DNA of 15,814 nucleotides, taken from the NCBI GenBank assembly GCA_025358235.1, contig JANYKH010000286.1, positions 1-15,814 on the forward strand. The letters are read 5' to 3'. Positions 1-7,328 of the stretch are shown here, one piece after another. Both the position numbers and the translations under genes were made by a program. The notes below the pieces were generated by a model. It did no database searches. It saw only the letters and a program-made list of their open reading frames with translations, and was not told the origin of the DNA. Origin of the DNA: Chloroflexota bacterium (GTDB lineage Bacteria > Chloroflexota > Dehalococcoidia > Dehalococcoidales > RBG-16-60-22). Numbering within the stretch: the first letter of the stretch is position 1; every line of letters starts with the position of its first letter.

Positions 1-169
1 CATTTTCGGCATTCCCGGACTTGGCCGCATTTCTTTCAACGCCATCATGTCCCAGGATTACCCGGTGGTGATAGCCGTGACTTTGATCGGGGCGACCGTG
101 GTTTTGTTGACTAACCTGGCCACGGATATCGTATATACCTGGCTTGACCCGAGGATCCGCTATGACTAA
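1..169 (+). CDS. Peptide ABC transporter permease, DppB type (3' end only)
   Basis: Only the last 55 codons are present; the frame begins at base 2 and ends with TAA at 167-169. The translation opens with IFGIPGLGRISFNAIMSQDYP and closes with LDPRIRYD. This is the typical C-terminus of DppB/OppB-family permeases: the IPGLG segment after the EAA loop, the QDYP motif, a last membrane helix and a terminal LDPRIRY. DppB pairs with a DppC-type subunit to form the membrane channel of a dipeptide/oligopeptide importer. The next gene starts inside this one (ATG at 162), which implies translational coupling and one operon. The rest of the gene lies upstream of the window. The family call is firm; the transported substrate cannot be read from this fragment. 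Confidence 0.9.
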   Translation, partial: IFGIPGLGRISFNAIMSQDYPVVIAVTLIGATVVLLTNLATDIVYTWLDPRIRYD

Positions 170-1274
170 GCCGGGTTTCTTCAAGCGGGCAGTGGCTGGG
201 ATGGGCGGGCTGCGCAACGTGCTGGCGCTGGCCATGTTTCTGGTTATCTGCGCCACCATTCCGCTGGATATTCTTTATTGGAACAGGGCGATCAAACCGC
301 TGGACTATTCATATTTGTTTTTTGCTGTCTTCATGTTGTTTTATGGCGTTTACCCTTTGTACGTCAACCGGCGGCTGACCAGGTATTACTGGGACCGCAT
401 CAAGCGGCACCGCCTGGCGGTACCGGGCATGATATTTATTCTTTTCCTTATTGCAGTCGCCATTATCGGGCCGTTTTTCACTGGTGATGCGGTGCAAACT
501 AATTTCAAAGAGCAGAACTTCCCCCCGCTGGGTTTTACTTACCAGCAGGGCATTTATGACGTAAAATCGGATAATTTTACGACTGTAGTTTCTCCGGGCG
601 TGCCCCAGCACCCCCTCGGCACCGACGACAAGGGCCGGGACATGCTGGCGATGCTGATTTCCGGGGCGAGGGTGTCATTACAGGTGGGTTTCCTTGCCAC
701 ACTCATTGCGGTAATGATTGGCAGTTTTCTTGGGGTATCCTCAGCGTATTTCGGGGGTTGGGTGGATAGCGTCCTGATGCGTTTCACAGATATCATGATG
801 ACTTTCCCGTTTTTCCTGCTGCTCATACTGATAATCTTCCTTTACGGCCCATCGCTCATGTTTATTATCCTCGTTATCGGGGCGACGGGGTGGACGGGTA
901 CCGCTCGCCTTGTCCGCAGTGATGCCCTGTCCCTGCGTACCCGGGATTTTATTATCGCTTCCCGTTCGCTGGGGGCGAGCGACAGCCGGATTATCTTCCG
1001 GCACATGATGCCCAACGTGCTCTCCCAAATTATCGTTATTGCCACGCTTTCGATCCCCGGCAATATGCTGGCGGAATCCGGGCTCAGTTTTATCGGGCTG
1101 GGGGATCCCAACGTGATTAGCTGGGGCGCGATTCTCAATGCCGGCTTCCGGGGCATCAATACCACCTGGTGGGTAGCCGTTGAGCCCGGTGTGATTCTTT
1201 TCCTGACGGTGTTGGCTTTTAACTTCCTGGGCGACGGTCTGAGGGACGCGTTTGACCCACGGAGTCAGTCCTGA
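162..1274 (+). CDS. Peptide ABC transporter permease, DppC type, with N-terminal extension
   Basis: This is a 370-residue inner-membrane permease, the partner of the DppB-type subunit. The ATG at 162 is chosen because GAGG at 151-154 lies 7 bases upstream; a TTG at 144 in the same frame is less likely. The core is canonical: HPLGTDDKGRD at about 150-160 opens the BPD_transp_1 domain, and the EAA-type coupling loop (RDFIIASRSLGASDSRIIFRH) lies at about 261-281, contacting the ATPases. IGLGDPNVISWG and the C-terminal DAFDPR are also typical. Unusually, about 80 residues precede the normal first helix (about 87-106) and carry two further hydrophobic segments at about 18-38 and 49-68. Usual DppC proteins are near 300 residues. 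It overlaps both neighbours and its stop shares one base with the next start. Substrate specificity is set by a binding protein not seen here. Confidence 0.93.
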   Translation: MTKPGFFKRAVAGMGGLRNVLALAMFLVICATIPLDILYWNRAIKPLDYSYLFFAVFMLFYGVYPLYVNRRLTRYYWDRIKRHRLAVPGMIFILFLIAVAIIGPFFTGDAVQTNFKEQNFPPLGFTYQQGIYDVKSDNFTTVVSPGVPQHPLGTDDKGRDMLAMLISGARVSLQVGFLATLIAVMIGSFLGVSSAYFGGWVDSVLMRFTDIMMTFPFFLLLILIIFLYGPSLMFIILVIGATGWTGTARLVRSDALSLRTRDFIIASRSLGASDSRIIFRHMMPNVLSQIIVIATLSIPGNMLAESGLSFIGLGDPNVISWGAILNAGFRGINTTWWVAVEPGVILFLTVLAFNFLGDGLRDAFDPRSQS

Positions 1275-2242
1275 TGGACAGTCTTCTGGATGTACATGAT
1301 CTGAAGGCCTATTTCAATACCCGCTACGGTGAAGTAAAAGCCGTGGACGGCGTTAGCTTCAACGTGGGGCATGGCGAGACCGTTTGTCTGGTGGGGGAAT
1401 CGGGCTGCGGCAAGACGACGGCCGCCTTATCGATTCTGCGCTTGCTGGACAGTCCTCCGGGGCGGATAGCGGGGGGCAAAATCATCTATAAAAACGAAGA
1501 TTTGCTGACCTGTTCCATGAACCGCCTGCGCGAAATTCGCGGCAACAACATCGCGATGATTTTTCAGGACCCCATGACTTCTCTAAATCCCGTCCTGAAA
1601 CTGGGCAGCCAGATTACGGAACAAATCAGGCTTCACCTTGGCCTGAACGAACATGATGCTATGGCCCGTTCGATAGAACTGATGGAGCAGGTGGGCATAC
1701 CCCGCGCCCGCGAACGTGTTAACGACTATCCCCACCAGTTTTCCGGCGGCATGAAACAGCGGGTAATGATTGCGGCAGCACTTTCCTGCAACCCGGAAAT
1801 CCTGATCGCAGACGAGCCTACTACAGCCCTTGATACCACGGTCAAAGCCCAGATACTGGATATCTTCGAGGGGCTGAAAAAAGAAAAGAATATGTCTATC
1901 CTGTTCATCACTCATGACTTCGGCACGGTGGCCGCCATCGCGGACCGGGTGGTGGTGATGTACGGGGGCAGGGTCGTTGAGACCGGTCCAGCCACTGACG
2001 TTTTCGCTAATCCCCACCACCCCTATACTATCGGCCTGATGAAATGCCTACCCAATATCGAGGCGGAAGGCGGGCGGTTGACTCCGATTCCGGGCACAAT
2101 ACCCAGTTTAATTAACCCGCCGAAAGGCTGTATTTTTCAGCCACGCTGCGATATGGGGCTGGAGATGTGCGCCAACGAATACCCGGGCGAGCATTTCGTC
2201 TCAGCGCGGCATTCCGTTTTTTGCCACCTGCACCGGACATGA
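1274..2242 (+). CDS. Peptide ABC transporter ATP-binding protein, DppD type
   Basis: This 322-residue cytoplasmic ATPase is one of the two that drive the importer. All nucleotide-binding motifs are intact: Walker A GESGCGKTT (41-49), Q-loop Q98 in FQDPMTSLNP, signature SGGMKQR (157-163), Walker B ILIADE (176-181) and switch His214. The C-terminal oligopeptide/dipeptide extension follows, with cysteines at 286, 292, 299 and 317. Dpp/Opp ATPases use such a four-cysteine set to hold an iron-sulfur cluster, so a cluster is expected here, though that is inferred. The start overlaps the permease stop (TGATG arrangement), with GGAG at 1261-1264 as the ribosome binding site. Closest functional class is DppD/OppD. 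A short palindromic repeat follows before the partner ATPase gene. Confidence 0.95.
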   Translation: MDSLLDVHDLKAYFNTRYGEVKAVDGVSFNVGHGETVCLVGESGCGKTTAALSILRLLDSPPGRIAGGKIIYKNEDLLTCSMNRLREIRGNNIAMIFQDPMTSLNPVLKLGSQITEQIRLHLGLNEHDAMARSIELMEQVGIPRARERVNDYPHQFSGGMKQRVMIAAALSCNPEILIADEPTTALDTTVKAQILDIFEGLKKEKNMSILFITHDFGTVAAIADRVVVMYGGRVVETGPATDVFANPHHPYTIGLMKCLPNIEAEGGRLTPIPGTIPSLINPPKGCIFQPRCDMGLEMCANEYPGEHFVSARHSVFCHLHRT

Positions 2243-2258
2243 GGAAACATGAAAAGAA

Positions 2259-2310
2259 CTCACTCTCACTCCTCTTTCCTGCGAGGGAGAGGAAAATAGT
2301 TGGATGAAGG
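2259..2310. repeat. Degenerate intergenic palindromic repeat between the two ATPase genes
   Basis: The 101-base gap between the DppD- and DppF-type genes holds an imperfect palindrome. The core arms are CCTCTTTC (2271-2278) and GAGAGG with flanking G residues (2285-2292), giving about 8 pairs including two G-T. The outer flanks (TCACTCTCACT, and TAGTTGGATGA about 30 bases later) are also weakly complementary. The layout resembles the CCCTC...GAGGG short palindromic elements scattered between genes in many bacterial genomes, in a decayed copy. It would form a hairpin in the operon mRNA ahead of the next ribosome binding site. No T-run follows, so it is not an obvious terminator. The assignment to a dispersed family is from pattern memory. 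Confidence 0.45.
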
Positions 2311-2343
2311 ATAACTGGAAATCAGCTATAAAAGGTATATTTA

Positions 2344-3309
2344 TTGAAACCAATTGTTGAAATACAGAACCTGAAGAAATATTACGCTATCAACGCGGGC
2401 CTGCTCGCCAAACATGTCGGCGACGTAAAGGCTGTTGACGGCGTTTCCTTCCAGATTATGGCCGGGGAAACGCTGGGGTTGGTGGGCGAGTCCGGCTGCG
2501 GTAAATCCACCCTCGGCAGAACCATCCTGAGATTGGAAGAACCCACCGCGGGCAAAGTCCTTTATGATGGCGAGAATATCGTTAAATGGAACAAGGGCCA
2601 GTTGAAGGGGATGCGGCGGGGCATGCAGATGATATTCCAGGACCCCCAGTCCTCCCTTGACCCCCGCATGACTGCCGGAGACTCTATCGGTGAAGCCCTG
2701 CTGGTCCACGGCATGAGCGACGATAAAGCCAGAAGGGAAAGCATCGGCGAACTATTAAAATCGGTCGGCTTGGAACCGGAGCACGCGGAAAGATACCCCC
2801 ACGAGTTTAGCGGCGGCCAGAAACAGCGTATCGGCATCGCGCGGGCGCTGGCGGTGAATCCCCGCCTGATTGTAGCCGACGAGCCGGTCAGCGCCCTGGA
2901 CGTGTCCGTGCAGGCGCAGATACTCAACCTGCTGATGGACCTGCAAAGGGACAGAGGACTGGCTTTTCTGTTCATCGCCCATGACCTGTCCGTGATTTAT
3001 CACGTCTCTAACCGGACCGCTGTGATGTACCTGGGTAAGATCGTAGAGATCGGCGATAAAACGGAGATAATCCGCCACCCCCTGCACCCCTACACCGAGG
3101 CCTTGCTTTCCGCTGTGCCCTGCGCCGATCCCCGGAAGCGGCAAAAGCCCATTTTGTTAAAGGGAGAAGTGCCCTCCCCCGCCGCCCCGCCCCCCGGCTG
3201 CCGCTTTCATACACGCTGTCCCCGCGCTACGCCCATGTGCAAGGAACAGGAACCGGCTTTAATCCCGGAAAGCCCGCACCGCTCTGTTGCCTGCCACTTG
3301 ATAAAATAG
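2344..3309 (+). CDS. Peptide ABC transporter ATP-binding protein, DppF type
   Basis: This is the second ATPase of the importer, 321 residues. The start is a TTG at 2344, supported by AAAGG at 2331-2335 with 8 bases between; the protein then opens [13 protein letters not shown], the usual first strand, and no better in-frame start is seen. Motifs are complete: Walker [10 protein letters not shown] (48-56), Q-loop Q99 in [10 protein letters not shown], signature SGGQKQR (156-162), Walker B LIVADE (175-180) and His213. The C-terminal region has cysteines at 286, 292, 299 and 317, the same numbers as in the partner ATPase, again suggesting an iron-sulfur cluster. DppF-type features are the SSLDPRM and [12 protein letters not shown] segments. 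It is the last gene of the operon; a weak stem-loop follows. Confidence 0.95.
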   Translation: MKPIVEIQNLKKYYAINAGLLAKHVGDVKAVDGVSFQIMAGETLGLVGESGCGKSTLGRTILRLEEPTAGKVLYDGENIVKWNKGQLKGMRRGMQMIFQDPQSSLDPRMTAGDSIGEALLVHGMSDDKARRESIGELLKSVGLEPEHAERYPHEFSGGQKQRIGIARALAVNPRLIVADEPVSALDVSVQAQILNLLMDLQRDRGLAFLFIAHDLSVIYHVSNRTAVMYLGKIVEIGDKTEIIRHPLHPYTEALLSAVPCADPRKRQKPILLKGEVPSPAAPPPGCRFHTRCPRATPMCKEQEPALIPESPHRSVACHLIK

Positions 3310-3324
3310 CCCAAAAACGCGAGA

Positions 3325-3352
3325 GCCGGAATCCCGTTTAAAGGATCCCGGC
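3325..3352. terminator. Candidate bidirectional terminator between convergent genes
   Basis: A stem-loop lies between the end of the DppF-type gene and the end of the convergent stress-protein gene. The arms are 3325-3334 and 3343-3352, ten positions with one A-C mismatch, around an 8-base loop. T-runs are poor on both sides: TTTATTT about 10 bases downstream on the plus strand, and TTTTT about 6 bases downstream on the minus strand. It is the only plausible termination signal in this gap. Confidence 0.4.
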
Positions 3353-3406
3353 CTTCATCGTGAGTTTATTTAGAACGTTTTCAGACGGCTGTTAAATTTT
3401 TATGCG

Positions 3407-3901
3407 TTAAAGCGCCATGGCTCTGCAGCCGCCGGGTGTTACTGTCAATACGGGCACTGTTGATGCCCTGACTACTTTTTCTGTCACGCTGCCGAAGGCC
3501 CAGCGGGAAACGCCGGAGCGGCCATGGGTGCTCATAATTACCAGGTCAGGTTTGCTCTTGGTGATTTTATCCAGGATGCAGTTGGGGACGCTGCCGCCGA
3601 GTGGGCAAACGGCCACGGTTTTGGTGGCTTTTACCCCGCTTTTATCCAGCTGGGCTGCAACTGCGTCCAGGTAGTCCTGGGCATCACTCTGGGCTTTCTT
3701 CAGTTGCTGATCGCGGTCTTTGAGCATGGCGTTAATCTGAGCCTGATTGGCGGATTCAGAGGTGGAATAACCGGGTTCACCCACCACCATGAAGAGTTCC
3801 ACTTCCGGCACTTCGCAACCGGTAGCTATGGCTTTGATATGGTTAAAGGTGCACTCTGACAGTTTTGACCCATCCAGGGGAGCCAGGATTTTCTTGTACA
3901 T
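3407..3901 (-). CDS. Universal stress protein (UspA family)
   Basis: This is a 164-residue single-domain universal stress protein. The open frame extends further upstream, but ATG at 3901 is chosen because the protein then begins MYKKILAPLDGS, the normal first strand, and AAGG (3909-3912) sits 7 bases ahead. Asp10 matches the adenine-contacting Asp of ATP-binding members. The C-terminal phosphate-binding motif is STHG-x9-GS (residues 124-138), followed by VPVLTV. This indicates the ATP-binding (MJ0577-like) class, although the first Gly of the consensus is Ser, a common variant. A second, clearly related copy lies at 10880-11332. Compared with that copy, this protein has a longer middle region and a longer tail. 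It is transcribed separately from ftsH, whose terminator lies upstream. The physiological trigger is unknown. Confidence 0.9.
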   Translation of the reverse strand: MYKKILAPLDGSKLSECTFNHIKAIATGCEVPEVELFMVVGEPGYSTSESANQAQINAMLKDRDQQLKKAQSDAQDYLDAVAAQLDKSGVKATKTVAVCPLGGSVPNCILDKITKSKPDLVIMSTHGRSGVSRWAFGSVTEKVVRASTVPVLTVTPGGCRAMAL

Positions 3902-3986
3902 CGATCTACCTTCCTTCATTCGCGATTTTATCCGGCACAATGACGGACTAGTAACACTATATTGAAAAAATGGGGAAGGCAATAGC

Positions 3987-4004
3987 CGTAAATATACGTA
4001 AATA
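3987..4004 (-). promoter_or_regulatory. Operator-like direct repeats upstream of the stress-protein gene
   Basis: Two exact copies of the 8-mer CGTAAATA (plus-strand reading) occur at 3987-3994 and 3997-4004, one helical turn apart, about 90 bases upstream of the ATG at 3901. On the coding strand they read TATTTACG twice. A candidate TTGCCT with TATAGT about 15 bases on lies between the repeats and the gene. Two same-face copies near a promoter suggest a regulator site; no known regulator consensus is recognised. Confidence 0.25.
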
Positions 4005-4060
4005 CTTATATAATCTGAGAATTCGGTTATCTGAGTTTTTGGGCCTGCAGGACAAGACAC

Positions 4061-4100
4061 AAAAAATCGCCCGGCGGGTTTAACCCAATACCGGGCGATT
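4061..4100 (-). terminator. Strong rho-independent terminator of ftsH
   Basis: The arms AATCGCCCGG (4065-4074) and CCGGGCGATT (4091-4100) form a perfect 10-bp stem. On the minus strand it is followed directly by TTTTTT (4066-4061). It starts about 20 bases after the ftsH stop and separates ftsH from the stress-protein gene. The loop contains a small inner GGG/CCC pairing. Confidence 0.88.
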
Positions 4101-4120
4101 GATTTTAATTGGTTACCGGC

Positions 4121-6040
4121 TTAGTCAGCCGCCGGATTCTGCCCCGGAACCAGCTTGGGAACCGGCGCCTTGACAGGTTTGGCGGTTTCAGCCGTCTCCG
4201 CTACCGGTACGGTGGCGGTGGGGGTGACGGGCGGGGGCAGGGTAATCTTGTCAAACGCGGCTGCCAGTTCCGCCCCTTCAAGAGTCTCGGCGGTGACCAG
4301 TTTTTCCGCGATGAAGACCAACGTTTCTTTGTTTTCCGTCAGGAGGCGGCGGCAGGTAGCATAAGCTTCCTGAATCAGGCGGTTGACTTCGCTATCGATT
4401 TCGTCCGCCACTTTATCGCCGTAGTCCCGCTGCTCTGAAATTTCGCGGCCAAGGAAGACCATGTCCTGTTTATCGCCGAAAGTGCGGGGCCCGAGTTTTT
4501 CGCTCATGCCAAAGTCCGTGACCATCTTGCGCGCCAGGTCCGTGGCCCGTTTGATATCGTTCTCAGACCCGGTGGAAATTTCTCCGAAGGTCAGCTCTTC
4601 CGCGACGTGTCCGCCGAGGAAAGTAGCCAGCATATCCTTAATCTGTCCGCGGGTGAGCAGGTAGCGGTCTTCCACCGGCAGCTGCCGGGTATGACCCAGG
4701 GACATCCCGCGGGCCACGATCGAGACCTTGTGCACCGGGTCAGCGTTGGGCAGCATTTTCGCTACCAGGGCATGACCAGCCTCGTGGTAAGCGGTGATTT
4801 CTTTTTCTTTGGGGCTGATACGGCGGCTCTTGCGTTCCGGGCCGGCGACCACACGGTCAACGGCTTCCTCAAACTCTTTCATGCCGATGGCTTTTAGACT
4901 GCGCCGGGCAGACAGCAGTGCCGCTTCGTTCACGAGGTTGGCGAGGTCCGCGCCGCTGAAACCGACGGTGACTTTGCCAAGTACGGCAAGATCAACATCC
5001 TTGGCCAGCGGTTTACCGGCGGTATGAACCTTGAGAATCCCGATACGGCCGGTAATATCCGGACGGTCCAGGACTACTCTGCGGTCAAACCTGCCGGGGC
5101 GGAGGAGGGCGGGGTCAAGAATATCAGGCCTGTTGGTAGCGGCCATCACAATTACGTTGGTATTGGTGTCAAACCCGTCCATTTCCACCAGGATCTGGTT
5201 CAGGGTCTGTTCTCTTTCATCGTGGCTGCCGCCGAGTCCTGCGCCGCGCTGACGGCCAACCGCATCAATTTCATCAATAAAGACGATGCAGGGCGCGTTG
5301 CGTTTAGCCTGGTCAAAAAGGTCGCGGACTCTTGAAGCGCCCACGCCGACGAACATTTCTACAAATTCAGAACCACTGATGGAGAAAAACGGCACTTCGG
5401 CTTCGCCGGCCACAGCGCGGGCCATCAAAGTCTTACCGGTGCCGGGAGGGCCGATCAGCAGAACTCCCTTGGGGATGCGGGCGCCGAGAGTCTGGAATTT
5501 CTCACGTGATTTCAGGAATTCCACGATCTCCTGCATATCCTGCTTGGCTTCGTCCACGCCGGCCACATCGCTAAACTTCACGGTGGGGCGGTTGGCGGGG
5601 AATAGACGGGCGCGGCTGCGTCCGAAACTCATGGCCTGATTGTTGGCGCCGCGAGCCTGGCGGAACAGGAAAAAGAGCAGACCGCCGAAGATCAAAATGG
5701 GCATAAAGTTAATGGCCAGCGAGCCCCAGTTAATGCCGCTGTTGCCTTTAACATCAACCGTGACTCCGGTCAAATCAAGTTCTTTGATATCATAAAGGTT
5801 GGCGTTGGTCTCTTTGAAAGTCTTGAGTTCCCGGCCGTCCGTGGAGGTGATGTTGAGAACATCGCCGTCAACTTCAATCTTGCTTATCTGATGCGCCTGA
5901 GACATCGTAACCAGTTGGCTCACCGGGATATCAACCGGCTTCTTTTGCGCTGCCGGACTGGCCAGATACGAAAATACAGCGATGCCTGCAAGCAGGATCG
6001 CGATATAAATCAGACTGTTACGTTTCCAACTAGGCTTCAT
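4121..6040 (-). CDS. ftsH: ATP-dependent zinc metalloprotease FtsH
   Basis: This 639-residue hexameric membrane protease degrades damaged membrane proteins and selected regulators. Order of parts: first membrane helix at about 9-27, extracytoplasmic FtsH_ext domain, second helix at about 108-126, AAA+ module, M41 peptidase domain. Walker A is GPPGTGKT (197-204), the pore motif FVEMFVGVG spans 226-234, Walker B is IVFIDE (252-257), and the second region of homology ends LLRPGRFDR with Arg fingers R314 and R317. The zinc site is HEAGH (419-423) plus D495 in SENDIKRA. All catalytic residues are present. The tail from about 601 is rich in Pro, Ala, Val and Thr and is probably disordered. ATG at 6040 is preceded by GAGGTGAGGA. 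A candidate promoter and a strong terminator frame it as a single-gene unit. Confidence 0.98.
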   Translation of the reverse strand: MKPSWKRNSLIYIAILLAGIAVFSYLASPAAQKKPVDIPVSQLVTMSQAHQISKIEVDGDVLNITSTDGRELKTFKETNANLYDIKELDLTGVTVDVKGNSGINWGSLAINFMPILIFGGLLFFLFRQARGANNQAMSFGRSRARLFPANRPTVKFSDVAGVDEAKQDMQEIVEFLKSREKFQTLGARIPKGVLLIGPPGTGKTLMARAVAGEAEVPFFSISGSEFVEMFVGVGASRVRDLFDQAKRNAPCIVFIDEIDAVGRQRGAGLGGSHDEREQTLNQILVEMDGFDTNTNVIVMAATNRPDILDPALLRPGRFDRRVVLDRPDITGRIGILKVHTAGKPLAKDVDLAVLGKVTVGFSGADLANLVNEAALLSARRSLKAIGMKEFEEAVDRVVAGPERKSRRISPKEKEITAYHEAGHALVAKMLPNADPVHKVSIVARGMSLGHTRQLPVEDRYLLTRGQIKDMLATFLGGHVAEELTFGEISTGSENDIKRATDLARKMVTDFGMSEKLGPRTFGDKQDMVFLGREISEQRDYGDKVADEIDSEVNRLIQEAYATCRRLLTENKETLVFIAEKLVTAETLEGAELAAAFDKITLPPPVTPTATVPVAETAETAKPVKAPVPKLVPGQNPAAD

Positions 6041-6067
6041 TCCTCACCTCGAATCCCATTCAACCTT

Positions 6068-6097
6068 ATTATAACAAAAAACCGGCCTTAACCCCAA
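6068..6097 (-). promoter_or_regulatory. Candidate ftsH promoter
   Basis: On the minus strand a perfect TATAAT (6073-6068) lies 18 bases after TTGGGG (6097-6092), which matches the first three positions of TTGACA. Transcription would start near 6061, about 20 bases upstream of the ftsH ATG, leaving room for the GAGGTGAGGA ribosome binding site. The -10 is strong and the -35 weak. Confidence 0.5.
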
Positions 6098-6265
6098 AAT
6101 TAGTGAATCACGGCTTCAGCAATGCAATCTCAGGCGGTTAAAACAGAATGAAGGCCGACAGATGTCAATAGATATAACGCTTGGGAACTCGTTAAGATAC
6201 TGTCAAAAGGGAAACTACGATGAAGAAGAGAACGTTTATAGAAGCATGGCAAGCGACCCATTAAT

Positions 6266-6901
6266 TTATTCGGGCAGTTTTTCCCCGGGCCGCTTTTTCT
6301 TCGTCACTATGCTGGTGAACATCAGCATGCTGGGCACGTAGGACCAGTGTTCATCAGTGTCCAGGATCGTATAAATAAGATCAATTTCCTTGACCTTGCC
6401 GCTGGCCGGGCCCACTGTCACATGGTCGCCGATTTTGACCGGCCGCCAGATCGCCAGCATCATGCCCGCTACCACGTTGCCTATGAGGTTCTGTGCCGCG
6501 AAACCCAGGATGACGCCGGACACAGTGCCGATACCGATCGCCAGGGCAGGACTGGCTGACAGGACGGAAACAATGCCGATGGCCAGCGCGATGTAGGCCG
6601 CTCCGCGCATTATTGCCCTCAGGCTGAATCCGACCTGGGGCGTGCCCCGTTCCGTGAAACGGGTGATGAGGACGCGCCCGATAATTTCTACAAGTACAAT
6701 CCCGAAAACTGCGAGCTCCGCGCTGATGATGGTATCCCGGTGTGATCCGATAAATGAAAACCCGGGGAGTTTTGCCAGTTCAGACGTTATTGTAATTAGC
6801 AGGATGCAAACCGCCGCCAGGATGAACGTGAGGTACAGGGCGCGGTTGGGGCGGGGTAATTGCTTCGGGCCTTTAATTGATTTCATACCATGTTGAATCA
6901 A
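6266..6901 (-). CDS. Small mechanosensitive ion channel, MscS family
   Basis: This is a 211-residue membrane protein of the MscS family, whose members open under membrane tension to release solutes in osmotic downshock. Hydrophobic segments lie at about 21-42, 58-81 and 97-117, followed by the Gly/Ala-rich pore helix at about 118-149 with GFAAQNLIGNVVAGM, then RPVKIGDHVTVG and SGKVKEID of the beta domain. The chain stops soon after that domain, so the usual C-terminal alpha/beta cage of MscS (286 residues in E. coli) is missing. The frame opens with TTG at 6901, overlapping the upstream stop by four bases (TTGA). An ATG five codons in, at 6886, is an alternative start without a clear ribosome binding site. 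The pore-lining helix is intact, so a functional mini-channel is plausible. No clear terminator is seen downstream. Confidence 0.88.
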   Translation of the reverse strand: MIQHGMKSIKGPKQLPRPNRALYLTFILAAVCILLITITSELAKLPGFSFIGSHRDTIISAELAVFGIVLVEIIGRVLITRFTERGTPQVGFSLRAIMRGAAYIALAIGIVSVLSASPALAIGIGTVSGVILGFAAQNLIGNVVAGMMLAIWRPVKIGDHVTVGPASGKVKEIDLIYTILDTDEHWSYVPSMLMFTSIVTKKKRPGEKLPE

Positions 6902-7188
6902 ACGGATTTGCCTGCTTTCTTCGCGTCGTAAGCGGCTTCGCCTTCCTGTTCCATTATTTCCAGACGGGTGTAGTAGTCCGGTATCTCGTTCAGGTGAGCC
7001 AGCGCGATTTTGCCGGTCATGATGGGGTCGTCATTGGTGACGTTGGTATTCGGGTCGCGGCGGCCATGTTCCAGTTCGACGTCCATGCCCATGCGGAACT
7101 GCTCGAGATCAAACTCTTTCCATTTGATGCCGATGAGTTCGCCGACCTGTTTGGCTTCTTTAGCGGTAAAAGTAGTGCGGGATGCCAT
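6898..7188 (-). CDS. DUF5661 family protein
   Basis: This is a 96-residue soluble, acidic protein. Its central stretch (FRMGMDVELEHG at 31-42, then DPNTNVTNDDP and TGKIALAHLNEIPDYYTRLE to about 77) matches my memory of DUF5661, a small widespread family of unknown function. The histidines and acidic residues in ELEHG and LAHLNE could bind metal, but that is a guess. The N-terminus (FTAKEAKQVGELIGIKW) looks helical. ATG at 7188 has a perfect AGGAGGT (7201-7195) about 6 bases upstream, and TATAAT lies a little further up. Its stop overlaps the MscS-type start, so the two are probably co-translated. It has no signal peptide or membrane segment. Confidence 0.85.
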   Translation of the reverse strand: MASRTTFTAKEAKQVGELIGIKWKEFDLEQFRMGMDVELEHGRRDPNTNVTNDDPIMTGKIALAHLNEIPDYYTRLEIMEQEGEAAYDAKKAGKSV

Positions 7189-7219
7189 GCCGATACCTCC
7201 TGAGGGGATGCTGTCTTAA

Positions 7220-7225
7220 ATTATA
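7220..7225 (-). promoter_or_regulatory. Candidate -10 box for the DUF5661/MscS-type pair
   Basis: TATAAT on the minus strand at 7225-7220 would start transcription near 7213, about 25 bases before the DUF5661 ATG and just upstream of its perfect AGGAGGT ribosome binding site. No good -35 is seen at 16-18 bases; TTGCCT occurs only 13 bases upstream. Confidence 0.45.
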
Positions 7226-7328
7226 TCATTTCAAGGCAAGGCAAATAAGACTGGGGGACTATTTCCTCGATAAATCAGGCGAGGCCGCTTTGCGCGGGCA
7301 TTCGCCTGTAATTGCCGAAGTTAGTTTG

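Noticed and set aside
6220..6264. A 14-codon plus-strand frame with AAAGGG upstream
   Set aside because: Too short to support, convergent with the channel gene end, and no promoter or terminator frames it.
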